Shown piece after piece: positions 11,800 to 23,112 of a stretch of 64,000 nucleotides of DNA. Below the pieces are notes generated by a model. That model was not told the DNA's origin. It made no database searches and saw nothing but the letters and a program-made list of their open reading frames with translations. The position numbers and the translations under genes were made by a program. The DNA is taken from positions 62,001-126,000 of the forward strand of contig JBDOQK010000031.1 of NCBI GenBank assembly GCA_040437565.1. The letters are read 5' to 3'. This stretch comes from Albugo candida. Taxonomy: Eukaryota; Oomycota; Peronosporomycetes; Albuginales. Position 1 is the stretch's first letter. Each line of letters begins with the position of its first letter.

Positions 11800-12511
11800 T
11801 CACCTTTGCGTGTGAATGGATCCGTTCGGATTGTTAGCATTCCTGTGGCGTGAGTGAGTGATTGTCAGGAGGAAGATTGACGGTATACCGTTTAAATTGC
11901 CGAATAAGACGTCGGTGGAATAGCGATCGCCAATCATAACGAGCTGGTGTGACGAGATTGGATGAAAATACGCACGAACGGGATCGATTCCTAGCGGTTT
12001 CTAAGCGGATGTGATGAGTAGAGAAATTGAAGTGATTTGAGATAATGGGAACCTTTGTGTGATGGCGGAGAACGGGGATGTGGAGCTCGGATTCGATCTG
12101 ATTGGCTTCGTCAAAATTGGCATCCCCGCTGGAGCCAGCGGAATTGGAGAATATGACAATGCGGTCACGGAATAAGTCTTTGCATTCATTTATTGCGTCC
12201 TACATGGAAGATTGGAGAAGGATAGGGAGAGAGGAGAGGAAGCTTGTGATGACCTGGTATTCGGATCGTAATATGCGCTCATACGGAACGGTGAGCGTGT
12301 TATCTTTGTCAATGATGAGGCCGCGGAACCCAAGGCGCTTTATCGTTTGAAAGGGAATGTCGCTGAACGCTGAAGGCGGAAATTGGATATGAGCCAATGT
12401 GAAAGTACATGCGCGAGGAGTTATTACATTGGTAGGAAAAGTGCGGGAGGAGCAGCGCAGGATCACAGCAAAGAGCTCGACAGAACGCATGAACTCCATG
12501 CAAATTGACAT
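11800..12511 (-). CDS. GEP4-type phosphatidylglycerophosphate phosphatase (HAD superfamily), three exons
   Basis: Exons 12511-12254, 12199-12053 and 12000-11800 join in phase 0 over 52-54 bp introns, giving about 201 residues. HAD motif I is GLIIDKDNTLT; motif II follows in RIVIFSNSAGSSGD; the LRHHTKKP segment, split by intron 2, carries the motif III lysine; motif IV is VMIGDRYSTDVLFGN. This set matches the GEP4/YqeG family, mitochondrial matrix phosphatases that dephosphorylate phosphatidylglycerophosphate in cardiolipin synthesis. Length fits the family. Met5 or Met8 could also be the start. It is divergently arranged with PRP31, sharing a 136-bp spacer. Confidence 0.85.
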
Positions 12512-12647
12512 TTTTCATTTTACCCAACCAGAATAGTTAGCTTTTATTTGCATCCAATCGTATTGCACCGACTGCAATGTTAGGAGTAAAAGACAATTCT
12601 ACAATGTTGACGTCATTTATGTCAGAAATCTCATCTGATACAGTCCA
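12512..12647. promoter_or_regulatory. Shared divergent promoter region
   Basis: A 136-bp AT-rich spacer separates the starts of the minus-strand phosphatase and plus-strand PRP31, so it must hold both promoters. No specific element is claimed. Confidence 0.5.
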
Positions 12648-14153
12648 ATGTCGTCGTTGGCAGATTCTTTCTTAGAAGATCTCGATGAGCTGGGTAGCGG
12701 TAGCAGTGGTGATGAGGAAGAGACCAACCAAACAGTAGAAAATATATCAACACCCCCGCTGGAATCCTCCGCAAGGCCTCAAAACAGCTCCTCTCACAAA
12801 CCAACCAATAATGAGATAGAGACCTCAAAAACTGGTGGAAAGCCGCAACTTCACAAAATTGCCACTCTAAAGCGATCAAAAACGTATCTCAATCACATTC
12901 AAACTATCGAAAAGCACTTTACGGATGGAAAAGAGCAATTGCAATCACTTTCCATGCAGAAAGACTCTGAAGAATATGATTTAGTGGTCACCTCAAACGA
13001 TCTCATGGTGCGAATTGATGACGAGATTGCAGCCATTCATCGCTTCTTAATCGAAATGTATGCACCCAAATTTCCAGAACTCGAATCGCTGGTGCCGAAT
13101 GCCTTGGATTACGCGCGCGTCGTCGAGCGAATTGGAAATGAGACGGATATGACGCTAGTTGATTTGGCTTCATTGCTTCCTAGTGCGACGGTCATGAGTG
13201 TATCTGTGACCGGTTCGACTACCAGTGGAAAACCGCTTCCACCGGATGCACTTGAGATTTGTATGGAAGCCTGTAAAGAGCTTTTCGACCTTGAAAAGGA
13301 TAAGATTATGATCCTGGAATTTGTCGAATCTCGAATGCGATTTCTCGCACCCAATGTCGCTCAACTCGTTGGGACACGAATAGCAGCGCAGCTGATAGGG
13401 CTAGCTGGCGGTGTTTTGGAGCTGGCTCGCATCCCTTCGTGTAATTTGCAAGTTTTAGGACAGCAAAAAAAAGTTCTGAGTGGGTTTTCTTCAGCTGCGG
13501 CTTTGAAGCACACTGGGATCATTTTCCATTGTGATCTCATCCAAAATGTTCCTCCGTATCTCCGGATCAAAGCCTGTCGAGCTCTGGCTGGTAAAACAGC
13601 ACTTTGTGCGCGCGTTGATAGTGACCAAAATGCATCGGATCCTGACGGACAAGTTGGTGCTCAACTTCGTCAAGATCTGATCATAAAGATGGAAAAATGG
13701 CAAGAGCCTCACAAAGCCAAAAGCAAAAAAGCCTTACCGGTTCCAGACGAGAAACCACGACGAAAACGAGGAGGGAAGCGTTATCGTAAGCTAAAAGAGC
13801 GACTTCAGATGACTGATGTTCGTAAGGAACTAAACCGTAGATCGTTTGCAACCGCAGATGAAGAATACGGTGATAATGCGATGGGCCTCACAGCAGGAAG
13901 ATTGGGTCAAGAAGGCTCGGGGAATCTCCGAATCTTACGTAAAGAGCAGAAACAAACAGCAAAAAAACTTAAGGCAGCAAGTTTTGCTGCTGCTAAACAG
14001 CCTCTGTCTGGGCTTTCATCTTCTTTGGCATTCACTCCCGTTCAAGGAATTGAATTAATGAATCCAGAGGCAGCTACAGCGCGAGTGCGTGAAGCAAACA
14101 AAAAGTATTTCTCTGCTGATAGCGGGTTTGTTAGCATAGTCAAGCAACCATAG
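12648..14153 (+). CDS. PRPF31: U4/U6 small nuclear ribonucleoprotein PRP31
   Basis: A 501-residue single exon with the PRP31 hallmark N terminus (MSSLADSFLEDLDELG) and a Nop domain: LVGTRIAAQLIGLAGGVLEL, IPSCNLQVLGQQKKVLSGF, HTGIIFHCDLIQNVPPYLR and KACRALAGKTALCARVD. A basic tract (KPRRKRGGKRYRKLKERL) and a C-terminal PRP31 region (NPEAATARVREANKKYFS) follow. In the spliceosome PRP31 clamps the 15.5K protein-U4 snRNA complex and ties U4/U6 to U5. Length is close to the human protein. No lesions are seen. Confidence 0.95.
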   Translation: MSSLADSFLEDLDELGSGSSGDEEETNQTVENISTPPLESSARPQNSSSHKPTNNEIETSKTGGKPQLHKIATLKRSKTYLNHIQTIEKHFTDGKEQLQSLSMQKDSEEYDLVVTSNDLMVRIDDEIAAIHRFLIEMYAPKFPELESLVPNALDYARVVERIGNETDMTLVDLASLLPSATVMSVSVTGSTTSGKPLPPDALEICMEACKELFDLEKDKIMILEFVESRMRFLAPNVAQLVGTRIAAQLIGLAGGVLELARIPSCNLQVLGQQKKVLSGFSSAAALKHTGIIFHCDLIQNVPPYLRIKACRALAGKTALCARVDSDQNASDPDGQVGAQLRQDLIIKMEKWQEPHKAKSKKALPVPDEKPRRKRGGKRYRKLKERLQMTDVRKELNRRSFATADEEYGDNAMGLTAGRLGQEGSGNLRILRKEQKQTAKKLKAASFAAAKQPLSGLSSSLAFTPVQGIELMNPEAATARVREANKKYFSADSGFVSIVKQP

Positions 14154-14301
14154 TGACGCCAATAATACCAAGCTTTTAAGAAAAGCAAGTAGCAGATGGA
14201 ATTATACACGATAATCCTTGGTCGTTACTCTTCAAGTGCTGATTGTCTTTCCATATACAGGTTTGGCCAGTGGCAAGTTGCACGATCATTACATTATACA
14301 A

Positions 14302-15850
14302 TCAAAATCGATTGCCACACTTTTTTGTGTGGTCGCCCACTTGAGATCGAATGGGATACATCCGTTTCATACCAAAGGTTCTGCTCAGACTTTTTCCTGT
14401 AAGATCTTCTGCTAGGACAGCACATGCCAAATTCTGTTCAAGTATTTTGCCTGGGTAGAAGACTCACTGTTAATCATACCCATTAAATTGCTGGTTGTTA
14501 TGGCAATGTATGCTGGTAGAGTGCTTTCGTCTACGCCATTAGGTGAAGCGAGCAAATATGATACAGACAACCAGGCGATTACCTTTATTAGATTCCAACA
14601 TCCGTGCGAGCTCGTTGAGAATCTCGAAGTGATGCCAGGAGCCTCGTGTAATCCGGAGTGTTTCTTCATCATAAAGAGCGGCTTTGAGCAGCATGATGCT
14701 TGCGTTATGGTGTCAACATGTACTTCCTTTTGCATAATGATCAACCTCGAATGGCGTGCAAATATGGCTCAAAGCACCGATTCCATAGAATAGAAATAGA
14801 GCTTATTCAGAGGCTTTGTATAGATACAAAATAGCGTATGGAAAGATGCTTTTGTAGATCTGGAAACTGAAGTGATCGGGACATGCTTTGTGGGTCATAG
14901 TAGCTGCCTTTTATCCCATAAACTGATACGGAAGACAACATCTTTTTGTTCCTTTGCCTCGTTGTATCGAATTGAGCGCAAATGCACCTATGTTATTAAA
15001 TCGGGTCTGTATACAGCGACATGCCCAAAGGATTTATGAGATAGAAATTGGATGCAAGGTAGCTGCCCCCTTGATTATGACTCTGTCTGATGGAATCTTT
15101 AAGTATAAAGAAGCCATCACCCGGCCTTGAATTTTATATAAGAAAACGAAGCATGTTAGTGCTTGACTTGCTGCAGGAATATAGCAGGTCAATCTCTAAT
15201 CAGTATAGAATTTTGCGATCGCGGTGGACAACTGATGAGCTTCAAAGTGCGCATATTGCATCTTGAAATTTTAAAGGTCTATCGGATGAGTACATCGTGA
15301 GTCTTATTTACTTTAAACTTCGTACAGGTTTTCATTCGGTCGTCTGCTGCATGATGACGCCTTTATGTGTAATTGGAAACAAAGTGACCATCTGCGCATA
15401 CCTCAAAATGTCTCAGCCAGAATCTACTGATTCCAACCCGATCCTATTCTACATACAAAAGAACAATCAAGTCATCAGAGCTCACTTCCAAATTCTGCGT
15501 CTTCGTCCCGTGAGACATTTTAGGGCATCACGAAGGTGTGCGGCTCGTCCTTGATAAGATTTGTGGCATGTAGCATCTCGGTGAGAGTATCTTGACAACG
15601 GACAATTTTGATATGAGTTCTAACCCATCATCAAATGCTCTGCTAACGTTTGCCACCAGCGACGAGAATCGATGTAACTGGTTTACAAAGCATAGTTCTG
15701 GAACGCAAATGAATTGCAGTAAGATGTATCAGTGACTCTGAGGCTAAAATCCCCATACCGAATTGCTTAAGACGCTTACGGAGCTATTTGACTTGATCTA
15801 TTCTTCCAAAGCTTTGCTACGACCGAAGACCGAACGCACATTCAAACTCC
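14302..15850 (-). CDS. Unidentified intron-rich gene
   Basis: No long frame exists, but several short stretches join across GT-AG introns on the minus strand. The last three exons are at 14681-14583 (ITRGSWHHFEILNELARMLE), 14530-14480 (ESTLPAYIAITTSNLMG) and 14450-14302 (NLACAVLAEDLTGK, ending KKCGNRF). Upstream coding-looking stretches include PGDGFFILKDSIRQSHNQGG near 15110, EAKEQKDVVFRISLWDKR near 14950 and NLEVSSDDLIVLLY near 15480. The exon style matches adjacent ARPC2. I do not recognise the product, and the upstream exon chain is not fully consistent, so it could be a decaying gene. Confidence 0.4.
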
Positions 15851-15891
15851 AGAAACAAAATCACAGCACATCACGACACAGTGCAAAGCGG

Positions 15892-16570
15892 ATGATATTC
15901 AAGATATACTGATTAAGCTCTGACAAATGTTCTTCCAGTGATTGTCTTTTTCGTGACCTTTGCTGGGTCTCTTTCAGGACGAGACCGGTTGAGCACTACA
16001 AATTGCATTAGATCATGACACAAAGCATTGTATTGAGCGCAAACCTTGTAGCAATAAATCGACACGCTTTCGCATTCGGATGTGAAGATATGTTTTCGAG
16101 CACTTGATGTGATAGTGCAAGTAGTTTCGAAAGCCCTGGAGCATCGTTGCTGCTTTTTCACACTTTTCAATGGTATCGACATGTCCTGTGAATATGGCTA
16201 TCACGACAACTCTCAGCCACGTATCAGTGCGTAGACGAGAATACTGCGCATACCAAAGCTGAGATACCCGACAAGTCCTTTTCCTCCGTGCAAGTTTGAT
16301 GCTCCACGCAGCTCTAAGGGTGGGTCTTTGTTGAAAGCCACAGGTGGAGCATTGTTCACTGCTCTTCGAGAATCGACGAGTTCCTACATAAACAGAAAAC
16401 AAATTATATCATATCTTCAAAAACATGTGAAGTAACCTGCAGGAAAACTCGTGCAATCGCTTGATCCGTTTTGTCTTCAAAAAAAACTGAAAATACGACA
16501 ACGACGCGATCTGATTGCGGTAATATATAAATGCATTCGTATCGCCGAAATGGAATTTGAATTGCTCCAA
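15892..16570 (-). repeat. Assembly duplicate of the 3' half of ARPC2
   Basis: This 679-bp block equals 16671-17349 and holds second copies of the last ARPC2 exons. It ends at the 100-N gap 16571-16670 and is almost certainly an unmerged overlap, not a second gene. Confidence 0.85.
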
Positions 16571-16691
16571 NNNNNNNNNNNNNNNNNNNNNNNNNNNNNN
16601 NNNNNNNNNNNNNNNNNNNNNNNNNNNNNNNNNNNNNNNNNNNNNNNNNNNNNNNNNNNNNNNNNNNNNNATGATATTCAAGATATACTGA

Positions 16692-18042
16692 TTAAGCTCT
16701 GACAAATGTTCTTCCAGTGATTGTCTTTTTCGTGACCTTTGCTGGGTCTCTTTCAGGACGAGACCGGTTGAGCACTACAAATTGCATTAGATCATGACAC
16801 AAAGCATTGTATTGAGCGCAAACCTTGTAGCAATAAATCGACACGCTTTCGCATTCGGATGTGAAGATATGTTTTCGAGCACTTGATGTGATAGTGCAAG
16901 TAGTTTCGAAAGCCCTGGAGCATCGTTGCTGCTTTTTCACACTTTTCAATGGTATCGACATGTCCTGTGAATATGGCTATCACGACAACTCTCAGCCACG
17001 TATCAGTGCGTAGACGAGAATACTGCGCATACCAAAGCTGAGATACCCGACAAGTCCTTTTCCTCCGTGCAAGTTTGATGCTCCACGCAGCTCTAAGGGT
17101 GGGTCTTTGTTGAAAGCCACAGGTGGAGCATTGTTCACTGCTCTTCGAGAATCGACGAGTTCCTACATAAACAGAAAACAAATTATATCATATCTTCAAA
17201 AACATGTGAAGTAACCTGCAGGAAAACTCGTGCAATCGCTTGATCCGTTTTGTCTTCAAAAAAAACTGAAAATACGACAACGACGCGATCTGATTGCGGT
17301 AATATATAAATGCATTCGTATCGCCGAAATGGAATTTGAATTGCTCCAAGTGCTGCTGCATTTCCAGCCTTCAATGCCTGGAAGCACCTTATCGAAATCA
17401 TTATGATCCGAATTCAGTTAGTGAATGTGAGCAACTCACTGCTCAAACGGAGCTCCCAATATATTTCTTTTCAAAAGAGCAAGACGATGGATGATGGACG
17501 CTATTATGATTACTATGTCAAACAGGTCTGCTTGCTAGAAGAAACAACTGACACGCCTGACCCGAATTTTCTGAATTGATCGCATTGACATCGATTTGGA
17601 GCGATAAATCGAAACCCTCCTTTGGCGTGACAATAGCAAACTCGGCGTATTTCTCCGGAAACATGTGTTTCACACCATATCTGAGTGTTGCATACTTAAA
17701 TTAGCTTCACTGCAGTGACGTTGAGCTTGTCTTACTCCTCAATATCTTTGTACGGTGCGTATATAAGGGATACGGTCAATGTACTGTTCTCAATGAAGAT
17801 TTCGTACTGAGCATCTATCGATATGCGCTATGGGACTGACAATTGCAGGGAGACCTTTTCTTACCGTCAAAATCACATAATCGAACTTGAAGCGGGTCTA
17901 CGGGACGCAATGCACTGTATGAAGCGATGCGAGATTATAGAGGAGGGCCCAATGTTGTGTATTAGTCCTCTACGTACTCTTCACCCAGTTTTTCTTCCAA
18001 AACTTCCTTAACGATTTTGTGCTCAGTCTCGAGGAATAACAT
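16692..18042 (-). CDS. ARPC2: Actin-related protein 2/3 complex subunit 2 (p34-Arc), nine exons
   Basis: Nine exons join in frame to 295 residues: 18042-17985, 17897-17865, 17814-17736, 17680-17562, 17500-17440, 17387-17216, 17162-17033, 16976-16824 and 16774-16692. All introns are GT-AG and 45-87 bp. Diagnostic segments align with animal ARPC2: VRLCDFDDAQYEI, HRLALLKRNILGAPFEQCFQ, SDRVVVVFSVFFEDK, VNNAPPVAFNKDPPLELRG, FRNYLHYHIKCSKTYLHIRM and VLNRSRPERDPAKVTKKTIT. ARPC2 with ARPC4 forms the scaffold of the Arp2/3 complex, which nucleates branched actin filaments. This intron density is unusual beside mostly single-exon neighbours. A decayed paralogue lies at 41.4-42.3 kb. Confidence 0.93.
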
Positions 18043-18287
18043 TGCGATAAGTAGTTGTTTATTGGCTAAATATCGGTATTCTAACTTCCTACTCAACAAT
18101 TGCGGTGACATACATACACTCTTTCGTATGCTGCCTTAAAGCTTGTCGGTATAAGCAGAGTGTGAAGTGGCAAAGAGGACTTTGCAAAAGGCAAACACAA
18201 AGTGATGAAAGATCTGGCTATTCTCTTCTTACGCAAATTGCTCTTCTTGCGTCCACAAAACAGGTCACAACGATAGTTTCCCACTTG

Positions 18288-20225
18288 TTAGCCAATAGAC
18301 TGATACGCATGGCGCCGAGAAAGATTGAGAAGAGTCAGTAGAGATATGCCTAAGAGAAAACCAGCAAGCATTCCACCTCCTATTTGTAGCACATTAAACG
18401 AGCTCTCGCGTTGTAGCTTTGCTGGTGAGGTTGCAGTCGTTTCAGGTATAGACTTGCTCGAGTCGTGAAGCGTGGACGGGACAGGTGTTACAAAGTTGGT
18501 CAATTTGAGCCACCAAGCTGGATATCCTGGACACTCAGTTTCACCGGGATTCTCTCCAGTCAGAATGTTGCCATCACTGTATTTTGCAACCAACGTCCAT
18601 GCCAATTTCCACCATTCATCTACAACATAAGCTGCAAATTTATTCTTGGCTTCTTCCAAATGTGCTACTTCGGTCGCATTTATATCGGAGCCGAAATTGT
18701 GATTGTCAAGCTTCTTTTGGAATTCAAATGCCTCTTCTTGTAGCTCCTTACTACGTTGCCGAACCTCTTCGCTTATAACGTCGAAACGCAGGAGGCACCA
18801 GTTGTTCACAAAATTGAATGCTCTCCACGCAGATTCGAGACTGAACTCACTCTGTTTTCCAGTCATATACGACTCCGGAATGTTTTCCTGTCGACATGAA
18901 AATGGAACGTAAACTGTTCCGTGGGGGCTACCTTGTCCATACCAAATAATTCCACCTGCACCATCTGGGAGAGATGGTCTTATTTGTAAAATGTAGCTGA
19001 AAGTAGTTCGATAGATCGATATTGGCCGTTCCCAACCTCCAAGCTTTGACTTCGTTTGCCAGCGAACGGGTGATCCGAAGGGACCAGCTGCCAGACCTTT
19101 CGTCAGGTCGTAGGGTGTTTTTTGGTAATAATCTTTGTAAATATCCATCACATCGTTGACACTTACAAGTGCATCTGGTTTTACCGAGAAAGGATACGTC
19201 TTTTCCTCCATATGCCATCCTAACCGAGGATCCAAATGCAGAGAAGGAGCCAAAAGATCATACACTCTCCAAATGCGTCTACCGATATATTTTGCAACCA
19301 TTTCGTCATGCTCTTGATAGCCATAAACTCGTGTAAAATCAAAAGGTCCATCCAGAGACTTGTTCCACCATCCCATCTCTTCACAAAGACTAAAGATGTT
19401 TTTTGATGCCATAAAGTAGTCCGGTTTCTCCAAATCGATCTCGCGTATTGTGAATCCGTTTGCGACCACTGTAATATGATCATCGGCAACGCGCTGGGCC
19501 GCCCAAACAGCACTGGCGTTATTTTTACCGGTCAAAATGTGAAAGATCCATACTTCTCCATGCTTATCGGATATACCCAATGTTTCAGCGGAATCAACAT
19601 ATGCTGGTGCATGCGGATCTCCACTGTCTTCACTATAGAAACCATACTCTTCCGCCAGGGAGCCCATCGTTTGAATAGCACAACGAGCAGAGACACATCT
19701 TTCTAATGCAATCTTTGAAAGCTCATCAATTCCAAACATATTGTATCCGTAGGGCAGATCTTTGGACCATCCAACGGTTCGAGCCCCGCATGTGCTTTCA
19801 GCAATACTTAATTGCATGTCATTCATAACTCCGTAATCCTGGTCATAGTAGCCATACGTGTACGAAATCTGTGGGATGTGCCCCAATGGAACAAATACTT
19901 CTTCAAGAGCAGCGGACAAATTAGCAGACTCCAACTTTTTGGGCATATAATGCGGGCCACGCTCAAAGGTAACCACACGCGGATATCCTGCCGCGAATTT
20001 ATACACAGCTCGTTTGGAGTCTGAAGGATGTTGTTGGGCAGGTACACGGACAAGACGTAAGTCGGATGCTACACCACCTGCGTCATCAGAGTGAGCAACA
20101 AGTGTCGATCTATCGGCTGTCGCATTTTTGCCGCAGGCAATCAATGTGCAGCCTGATGCGTGTTGAGGGAGCAAAGAGATCAAAAGAACACATCCAAAAA
20201 ACGTTCGAGGCTTTACAGGTCGCAT
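18288..20225 (-). CDS. Membrane-anchored peptidase, family C69 (dipeptidase-like)
   Basis: A 645-residue single exon. Residues 1-25 are a signal peptide ending HASG; cleavage would expose Cys26 of CTLIACGKNATADRSTLVAH, the N-terminal nucleophile expected of C69 Ntn hydrolases. Conserved C69 stretches follow: NDMQLSIAESTCGA, GEVWIFHILTGKNN, VANGFTIREIDL and FGSPVRW. A Ser/Thr-rich linker leads to a C-terminal transmembrane helix (about residues 611-633, GGGMLAGFLLGISLLTLLNL) and a short basic tail, predicting a type I surface or vesicle membrane protein. C69 enzymes cleave dipeptides or act as Cys-dependent amidases. ARPC2 starts 245 bp beyond its stop codon on the same strand. Confidence 0.88.
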   Translation of the reverse strand: MRPVKPRTFFGCVLLISLLPQHASGCTLIACGKNATADRSTLVAHSDDAGGVASDLRLVRVPAQQHPSDSKRAVYKFAAGYPRVVTFERGPHYMPKKLESANLSAALEEVFVPLGHIPQISYTYGYYDQDYGVMNDMQLSIAESTCGARTVGWSKDLPYGYNMFGIDELSKIALERCVSARCAIQTMGSLAEEYGFYSEDSGDPHAPAYVDSAETLGISDKHGEVWIFHILTGKNNASAVWAAQRVADDHITVVANGFTIREIDLEKPDYFMASKNIFSLCEEMGWWNKSLDGPFDFTRVYGYQEHDEMVAKYIGRRIWRVYDLLAPSLHLDPRLGWHMEEKTYPFSVKPDALVSVNDVMDIYKDYYQKTPYDLTKGLAAGPFGSPVRWQTKSKLGGWERPISIYRTTFSYILQIRPSLPDGAGGIIWYGQGSPHGTVYVPFSCRQENIPESYMTGKQSEFSLESAWRAFNFVNNWCLLRFDVISEEVRQRSKELQEEAFEFQKKLDNHNFGSDINATEVAHLEEAKNKFAAYVVDEWWKLAWTLVAKYSDGNILTGENPGETECPGYPAWWLKLTNFVTPVPSTLHDSSKSIPETTATSPAKLQRESSFNVLQIGGGMLAGFLLGISLLTLLNLSRRHAYQSIG

Positions 20226-20792
20226 ACTTTCGTTCTCGAGTGCTTTAATAAATGCACAAGAGCGACGAATAATAGCCAGCAGCTTTTATAGAACGTCATG
20301 AGTAGTGTGCGCAACGCAATTTTAGGGCATATGAGCGCGATAGCATCGCCAAATTCTTCCTCACCTTTTGTCTGAGAGGAGTTGATCAATGAGAAACACT
20401 GTTTTCAGCCTTCAACTGTGCATATACATTCTGAGTGTACACCGGTGCATCTTGTGTAAAAAAAACGAAACACCGAGTGGCGATTTCAACTACTTTGTTT
20501 GGTGAGTGCATAAGATACTTTAGGACTAACAACTCATCGCCACCGCAATTTTGAGTTGGATGAAAAAAGTACTGTCTATGTCATGGACAAAATGTCTCGG
20601 TCGCATTTTGGTTGTATGAGTAACGGAATGTTTCACTTTCATTGTGACCGTGAGCCTTGGCTTCTTAATTATGGCTAATAAAGTGTTTCTATGGGATGTG
20701 TCCGAGAAAAAGATGACTATTTATATGAAGTTGGTTGACATTCATTTTGAGTGCTGAGAAAATCCTTCCATAAAACTTTCAGCACTCACTTT
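20226..20792. other. Upstream region of the C69 gene
   Basis: No coding or RNA gene recognised. It presumably contains the C69 promoter near 20240-20340. Confidence 0.4.
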
Positions 20793-21659
20793 GAAATGGC
20801 CCAGCTATAAGCTTCGCCTAACCATCTTGCACAAGAGTTGAATTTCTCTGGGTAATAAAGATAATGGACAGATGGCTGGTCGGTAACATCACAAAGAATT
20901 CCTTGTGATTTGTCACTAAATCACTGTCAGTAGCACTAAGCGCCACCTCTGGGCACAACAACGATACCTGAACTTTGTTGTGCAATAAACGACAGTGACG
21001 GTCTGAAATCCAATCTACCGGCACGTCAGAGAGAAAACGGATCCAGTGATAATGGATGCAAATCGTGGGGCAGTAAATAAGAAAAATTAAATCAACGCAA
21101 AAGCTTGAATTTCTCGATTCAAGTCGTGTACTATTTGATGGACCTATACAAACAACGCGACATTCCAATCGCGTCGCAAGCTCGACAAGATTGTACGTAG
21201 CAAAGAGGCGCTTGATCAGGAGTAGACGCTAACTCATCTGATGGACTATCGTTCGAGTTAATGTATTCACAAAGACCCTCATGAGACGCCCAACCACTAT
21301 TTCAATCATATTTTCTGAGATTGTATAGATTCGTACAAGCTTGCGTACGTATGTGCATCCTCTTGGAGCTGCTTTAGAAACGATGAAACCTTCGGAAACG
21401 TGAGCACATGAGTCTACTTCGTTAATACGTTTATGCTTTTCATCAAATCCTTTATTTAGGCCTCTTTAGTTGTGTGTATCTTGTCCAGACTTGTTCTTTC
21501 CGTGGCAAAATTGATTATGATGGATTGCTATCGGCTCGCGAAATCTGGTTTATTGAATCAGTACTGATGATTCACTTACTAATGACTAGTGACCATGACT
21601 GCTTTTATTACAGTAATATTACTGATTATTTCTAGTTCTCTACTAGATTAAAAATAAAG
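20793..21659. repeat. Near-duplicate block, copy 1
   Basis: This 867-bp block matches 21760-22626 with scattered substitutions. It holds a minus-strand frame (20818-21168) without a recognisable domain. Confidence 0.8.
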
Positions 21660-21759
21660 NNNNNNNNNNNNNNNNNNNNNNNNNNNNNNNNNNNNNNNNN
21701 NNNNNNNNNNNNNNNNNNNNNNNNNNNNNNNNNNNNNNNNNNNNNNNNNNNNNNNNNNN

Positions 21760-22626
21760 AAATGGCCCAGCTATAAGCTTCGCCTAACCATCTTGCACAA
21801 GAGTTGAATTTCTCTGGGTAATAAACATAATGGACAGATGGCTGGTCGGTAACATCACGAAGAATTCCTTGTGATTTGCCACTAAATCACTGTCAGTAGC
21901 ACTCAGCGCCACCTCTGGGCACAACAACGATACCTGAACTTTGTTGTGCAATAAACGACAGTGACGGTCTGAAATCCAATCTACCGGCACGTCAGAGAGA
22001 AAACGGATCCAGTGATTGTGGATGCAAATCGTGGGGCAGTAAATAAGAAAAATCAAATCAACGCAAAAGCTTTAATTTCTCGATTCAAGTCGTGTACTAT
22101 TTGATGGACCTATACAAACAACGCGACGTTCCAATCGCGTCGCAAGCTCGCCAAGATTGTACGTAGCAAATAGGCGCTTGATCAGGAGTAGACGCTCAAC
22201 TCATTTGATGGACTATCGTTCGAGTTAATGCATTCACAAAGACCCTCATGAGACGCCCAAACACTATTTCAATCATATTTTCTGAGATTGTATAGATTCG
22301 TACATGCTTGCGTACGTATGTGCATCCTCTTGGAGCTGCTTCAGAAACGATGAAACCTTCGGAAAACGTGAGCACACGAGTCTACTTCGTTAATACGTTT
22401 ATGCTTTTCATCAAATCCTTTATTTAGGCCTTTTTTGTTTTGTGTATCTCGTCCAGACTTGTTCATCCGTGGCAAAATTGATTATGATGGATTGCTATCT
22501 GCTCGCGAAATCTGGTTTATTGAATCAGAACTGATAATTCACTTACTAATGACTAGTGACTATGACTGCTTTTATTACAGTAATATTACTGATTATTTCC
22601 AGTTCTCTACTAGATTAAAAATAAAG
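21760..22626. repeat. Near-duplicate block, copy 2
   Basis: Diverged second copy of 20793-21659, separated by a 100-N gap. The differences (for example near 21827, 21858 and 22016) are too many for a simple overlap and suggest two haplotypes or a true tandem repeat. Confidence 0.8.
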
Positions 22627-23112
22627 AAAAAATTCAGTTGGTTTTTAATCTATTTCGTATATGATTGGATGAAATAATTTCATGCGCTCAGTCACTAGTG
22701 AGATAATAGTCAGCTTTTTATCACAGTGATATTTCTGATTATTTTCTAGTTTTCTACTAGATTCAGAGTAAGTGAGTTATTACACTGCTTTTTATTACAG
22801 TAATATTACTGATTATTTCTAGTTCTCTACTACTTTGAATCTAGTTCTCTACTACTTTGAATCTAGTAGAGAACTAGAAATAATGAGTCATATTACTGCA
22901 ATAAAAAGCAGTGTAATAACTCACTTACTCTGAATCTAGTAGAAAACTAGAAAATAATCAGAAACATCACTGTGATAAAAAGCTGTCTATTATCTCACTA
23001 GTGACTGAGCGCATGAAATTATTTCATCCAATCATATACGAAATAGATTAAAAACCAACTGAACTCTTTCTTTATTTTTAATCTAGTAGAGAACTAAAAA
23101 TAATCAGTAATT
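22587..23112. repeat. Long near-perfect inverted repeat (arms about 250 bp)
   Basis: Arms at about 22587-22838 and 22860-23112 are reverse complements with only a few mismatches, separated by a spacer of about 20 bp that itself repeats CTAGTTCTCTACTACTTTGA. No protein is encoded. It is shaped like a foldback element, and a transcript would form a long hairpin. Confidence 0.85.

Noticed and set aside
14302-14681. VPS36 C-terminal winged-helix domain
   Set aside because: A LLAE..GK.LSR...G...YP-like pattern is suggestive, but the preceding exons do not follow the VPS36 order, so no name was given.
15913-16402. Second ARPC2 gene
   Set aside because: Identical to 16692-17181 around a 100-N gap, so it is an assembly overlap.
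18465-18778. Plus-strand small genes
   Set aside because: Shadow frames of the C69 gene on the other strand.
22600-23110. CRISPR-like array, because of repeated CTAGTTCTCTACTA units
   Set aside because: Units are arms of a palindrome in a eukaryotic context, with no regular repeat-spacer structure.
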